18,663 bases of DNA from Victivallales bacterium Lenti_02 (GTDB lineage: Bacteria; Verrucomicrobiota; Lentisphaeria; Oligosphaerales; Lenti-02): the NCBI GenBank assembly GCA_001603055.1, contig LVAZ01000243.1, positions 1 through 18,663 on the forward strand, in the 5' to 3' direction. Each line of letters opens with the position of its first letter. Within the stretch, counting starts at the first letter, position 1. This document shows positions 16,056-18,663 of this stretch, in pieces. The translations under genes were made by a program, and so were the position numbers. Under the pieces are notes generated by a model. The model worked only from the letters and a program-made list of their open reading frames with translations, searched no databases and was not told the origin of the DNA.

Positions 16056-18663
16056 CTACTGCACCAGCAGCAGGCAGCCGACTCCGCGGGGGGGCAGTTC
16101 CACCGGCAGCCGGGACAGCAGGCCGTCGCGTTCCGGCACCACCTCCCGGCGGTTCCAGACGTCCTCGACGCGGAGCAGACCCTGCCAGCGGGGGCCGACG
16201 ATGGTGCCGCGGAACGTCCGGTGCCGGGCATTGTAGAGCGTGTAGACGGTTTTCGGACCATGCCGGAAGGCGTTGGCGAAGATGCCGGGCACGCCGGTGT
16301 CCACCAGGGGTTCCACGTTTCGCGAGGCGAAGGCGTCCCGGTGCTCGCGCAGAATGGCGTGGCAATGGCGGATGGTGGCCAGGGTTTCGGGCCGGAACCA
16401 GGTGGTGGCGGGGCCTTCGAGCCAGATGCCCGAGCCGTTGAAGAAGGTCCACTGCACCCCTTCGGTCCAGCCTCCCATGGGCTGGTCGCAGACTAGAATC
16501 TCGAAGGTTTTGAAGGTGGGGTAGGCGAAGCGGGGCAGGTTCAGGGGGACGAGCGGGCGGGTTTGCCGGCAGGCGGCCATGTGGTACGAGAAGGCCCCGT
16601 CCATGTTCTGGCTGTTCACGTCCCCGGGCACCTCCTCGCCGTAGAGCACCACATCGGGGCGGACCGAGGAAAGGCGCTGACGCATGAGCTGGGTGAACAC
16701 GAATTCGCTGGTGGTGGCGCCGAGGGGGACCGGGTGGCCGTGGGCGCCGCTCCAGCAGTCCTTGCCCTCGTTGGCGAAGCCGAACTGGTCCAGGTACATG
16801 CCGTCCACCTCCAGTTCGCGCACCCGCGCCTCGTAGGTGGAGAGCTGGACCTCGCGCCAGGCAGGGACGGCGGGGCAGATCATCATCTCGCTGCCGGCGG
16901 GCCAGTAGAGCCGCTCGCCGTTGCGCTGGACGATCTGCCAGTCGGCCCCGTGGGCCGCGCCCAGTCGGCCGCGCTCCTCGAGCAGATACCCTTCGATGTA
17001 GAGGCCGACCCGCACGCCGCGCCGCCGCACCGCCTGGATGGCATCGCGGAAGGCGGCGGTGCCGCCGGCGAGGGTTCCGTCGAAGGGGGACACGTCGCCC
17101 GTCCGGCCGTAGGTCCGCCCGATTCCGGGCACATTGCCCCAGTCGAACAAGTGGAGATACTCGATGCCGCCGAAGTGCTCCTCGCCCTCGGCGATGGCGT
17201 CCTCCAGACGGTATTTCCCGGTATCCCTGTCGTAGAGCGGGTCGTGGGCGTGCAGGAAGCGCTGGCGGAAGTTGAACACCTCGCGGAACCACGATTCCGT
17301 CTGGGACAAGGGGTGGTACTGGGCGGCCAGCCAGCGGCGGTACGCCCAGTAGGCGCGGTGCCAGTCCCCTTCCGAAAGCCCCAGCGCCGCGCTGGGCAGA
17401 ACTGCCGACTCGCCCGGGGCGACCAGCAGGTCGGCGGGATAGTGGACGGCGAAGCTCACCCCGGCGGCATTCTTCGCCAGGGCGTAGTCCCGCATCTCGG
17501 TGCCCCCTTCGGTCCGCAGATAGACGCCCGAGTTGGCGGCCGGGTTGAAGGCGACCATGAACTGGAGCGGGAAACGGCCCCCGAAGCGGTCGCGGCGGTA
17601 GGTGTCGCGCCGGTGCAGGCAGGCACCTTGGCGGGGATGGAGGTAGAGGACATCCGCCAGGTCGGCCCCCAGTTGGAACGGGCCGGCCAGAGGCCCCTCG
17701 ACCGCCAGCCGGCGGCTCTCGCCGCCGTCGTTGGTCAGGCGGAGATTGGCGAAGAGGATTTCGCTTTCCTGGGAGGGGATGAGGTCCACGGCGAGAGTGA
17801 GGGGAACCGGTTCGCGGCAGGTGTAGCGGAGGCGGGCCTGGGTGGTGTTGCGGGTGTCGCGGACCCTGGCCTCGGCCAGGCGGAAGTTTTCCGCCGGCAC
17901 CGGTTCGCCGTCCACCCGGACCCGGAACAGGGGTTCTCCGGGGTCCGCGCTGCGCAGCAGGTCGTCGTCCGCCACCAGATTGCGCAGGGTTCTCAGGCGG
18001 GGGAGCGGGGTCAGCGCCAGGGTGGCCGTTCCCAGGGGCAGGCGCACCTCCAGGGTGTCGCCTTGCAGGTGGACCGTAGGCTTCATGGATTCCCGCTGCA
18101 GGGGGCGCTGGGCGAAGAGGGGCAGGGTATCGTCGGGATCGGGGACCAGAACGGGGCCGGTGCAGGCGGTCAGGGCCGCGACGGCCAGACCGAGGCCGGG
18201 GCTGTTGTCCACCAGCACGATCCGGGCGAGGATTTTGTCCGGATCGGCGAAGAAAGTCAGCACTTGGACGCCGTCGCGCAGCAGGAAGTCGCCGTGGGTG
18301 AGATTCCAGGGCTGGCAGGCTTCGCTGGTTCCGTCCGCATATTCGAGCCGGGCGCGGAAACGGTCGATCTCGCGGATTTCGGTCAGCTTGCTGTTGCGCG
18401 CGTAGACTTCCTCCTCGGCCCCGCGGAGAAGGGCGAAGGCGAGGGCGAACACCTGCGAGCAGGCCTGCCCGACCGGCAGTTCCGTTTCGGTCCGTTCCGC
18501 GATGCCGGTGGCGGGGAGGGGCGTCTGCTCGCCGGGCAGGTCGAAGGGAATGCCATGCCGGACCCGGCGCCCGGCGGGCCAGTCGGCGACCCGGGCCGCC
18601 GCCAGGACCTCGTCCAGGGTCGCGCGTCCGGTGGCCGGCAGGGGCAGGGGCCGCAAATCCGCC
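16056..18663 (-). CDS. Glycosidase-like TIM-barrel protein, DUF6259-type (N-terminus outside window)
   Basis: The frame is open to the right edge. A TTG at 18656 is probably not the true start, because the sequence begins inside a domain and no signal peptide is visible; at least 868 residues are present. The N-terminal part is beta-rich (GIPFDLPGEQ, then ATLALTPLPRLRTLRNL). The central part looks like a (beta/alpha)8 barrel: YLHLFDWGNVPG, then RGVRVGLYIEGYLLEERG, then VDGMYLDQFGF with Asp at 16788–16790, then VLYGEEVPGD with two Glu at 16632–16637. A beta-sandwich ending GCLLLVQ closes it. This layout resembles barrel families with retaining or alpha-galactosidase-like folds and the uncharacterised DUF6259 group common in Lentisphaerota and Planctomycetota. 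I recall that family from memory only. The likely role is extracytoplasmic carbohydrate breakdown. The stop lies 48 bp before the heparinase-like gene. Confidence 0.75.
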   Translation of the reverse strand, partial: ADLRPLPLPATGRATLDEVLAAARVADWPAGRRVRHGIPFDLPGEQTPLPATGIAERTETELPVGQACSQVFALAFALLRGAEEEVYARNSKLTEIREIDRFRARLEYADGTSEACQPWNLTHGDFLLRDGVQVLTFFADPDKILARIVLVDNSPGLGLAVAALTACTGPVLVPDPDDTLPLFAQRPLQRESMKPTVHLQGDTLEVRLPLGTATLALTPLPRLRTLRNLVADDDLLRSADPGEPLFRVRVDGEPVPAENFRLAEARVRDTRNTTQARLRYTCREPVPLTLAVDLIPSQESEILFANLRLTNDGGESRRLAVEGPLAGPFQLGADLADVLYLHPRQGACLHRRDTYRRDRFGGRFPLQFMVAFNPAANSGVYLRTEGGTEMRDYALAKNAAGVSFAVHYPADLLVAPGESAVLPSAALGLSEGDWHRAYWAYRRWLAAQYHPLSQTESWFREVFNFRQRFLHAHDPLYDRDTGKYRLEDAIAEGEEHFGGIEYLHLFDWGNVPGIGRTYGRTGDVSPFDGTLAGGTAAFRDAIQAVRRRGVRVGLYIEGYLLEERGRLGAAHGADWQIVQRNGERLYWPAGSEMMICPAVPAWREVQLSTYEARVRELEVDGMYLDQFGFANEGKDCWSGAHGHPVPLGATTSEFVFTQLMRQRLSSVRPDVVLYGEEVPGDVNSQNMDGAFSYHMAACRQTRPLVPLNLPRFAYPTFKTFEILVCDQPMGGWTEGVQWTFFNGSGIWLEGPATTWFRPETLATIRHCHAILREHRDAFASRNVEPLVDTGVPGIFANAFRHGPKTVYTLYNARHRTFRGTIVGPRWQGLLRVEDVWNRREVVPERDGLLSRLPVELPPRGVGCLLLVQ

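Noticed and set aside
13300..17292. Minus-strand open frame of about 1330 codons spanning the heparinase-like and TIM-barrel genes
   Set aside because: It runs out of frame through two recognisable genes, is Arg/Pro-rich and has no domain. It is the longest GC artefact in the window.

Overview
The window is about 18.7 kb of very GC-rich bacterial DNA, with G or C at most third codon positions. It holds ten protein-coding genes packed with short gaps. I see no RNA gene, insertion sequence, CRISPR array, integrase or phage gene. The content suggests a polysaccharide-degrading member of the Planctomycetota/Verrucomicrobiota/Lentisphaerota group or a similar lineage: a large exported GH2-like protein, a heparinase II/III-like protein, a TIM-barrel protein resembling DUF6259, a DUF6785-like membrane protein, a Gfo/Idh/MocA oxidoreductase, and an ExbB–ExbD–TPR cluster. 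This assignment is inferred from gene content only. No 16S or other marker is present.

Layout. (1) 1–2948, minus strand: exported GH2-like glycosidase, cut at its C-terminus by the left edge. (2) 2949–3065: divergent promoter region with overlapping -10 candidates. (3) 3066–6305, plus strand: Gfo/Idh/MocA oxidoreductase, then a roughly 680-residue polytopic membrane protein. (4) 6306–9327, minus strand, transcribed right to left: tail-anchored FHA protein, the FtsH AAA+ protease, and a DUF167 (YggU-like) protein whose stop codon abuts the membrane-protein stop. (5) 9499–13181, minus strand: ExbB-like channel protein, ExbD/TolR-like protein and a large exported TPR protein, probably one operon. 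(6) 13359 to the right edge, minus strand: an exported heparinase II/III-like protein preceded by a glycosidase-like TIM-barrel protein whose N-terminus lies outside the window.

How the parts fit. The two ends look like carbohydrate-utilisation modules: extracytoplasmic depolymerisation (GH2-like, lyase-like and TIM-barrel proteins), possible uptake (DUF6785-like protein) and cytoplasmic sugar oxidation or epimerisation (Gfo/Idh/MocA). Between them lies an envelope and proteostasis block. It combines a proton-motive-force-driven ExbB/ExbD pair and a TPR partner, without TonB or TolA, with a phosphothreonine-reader/FtsH pair. No SusC/SusD pair, sulfatase, TonB, kinase or transcription regulator is encoded here, so the substrate and the control of the locus cannot be read from the window.

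Several very long ORFs lie antisense to the real genes. They are artefacts of GC-rich codon usage and are not annotated.
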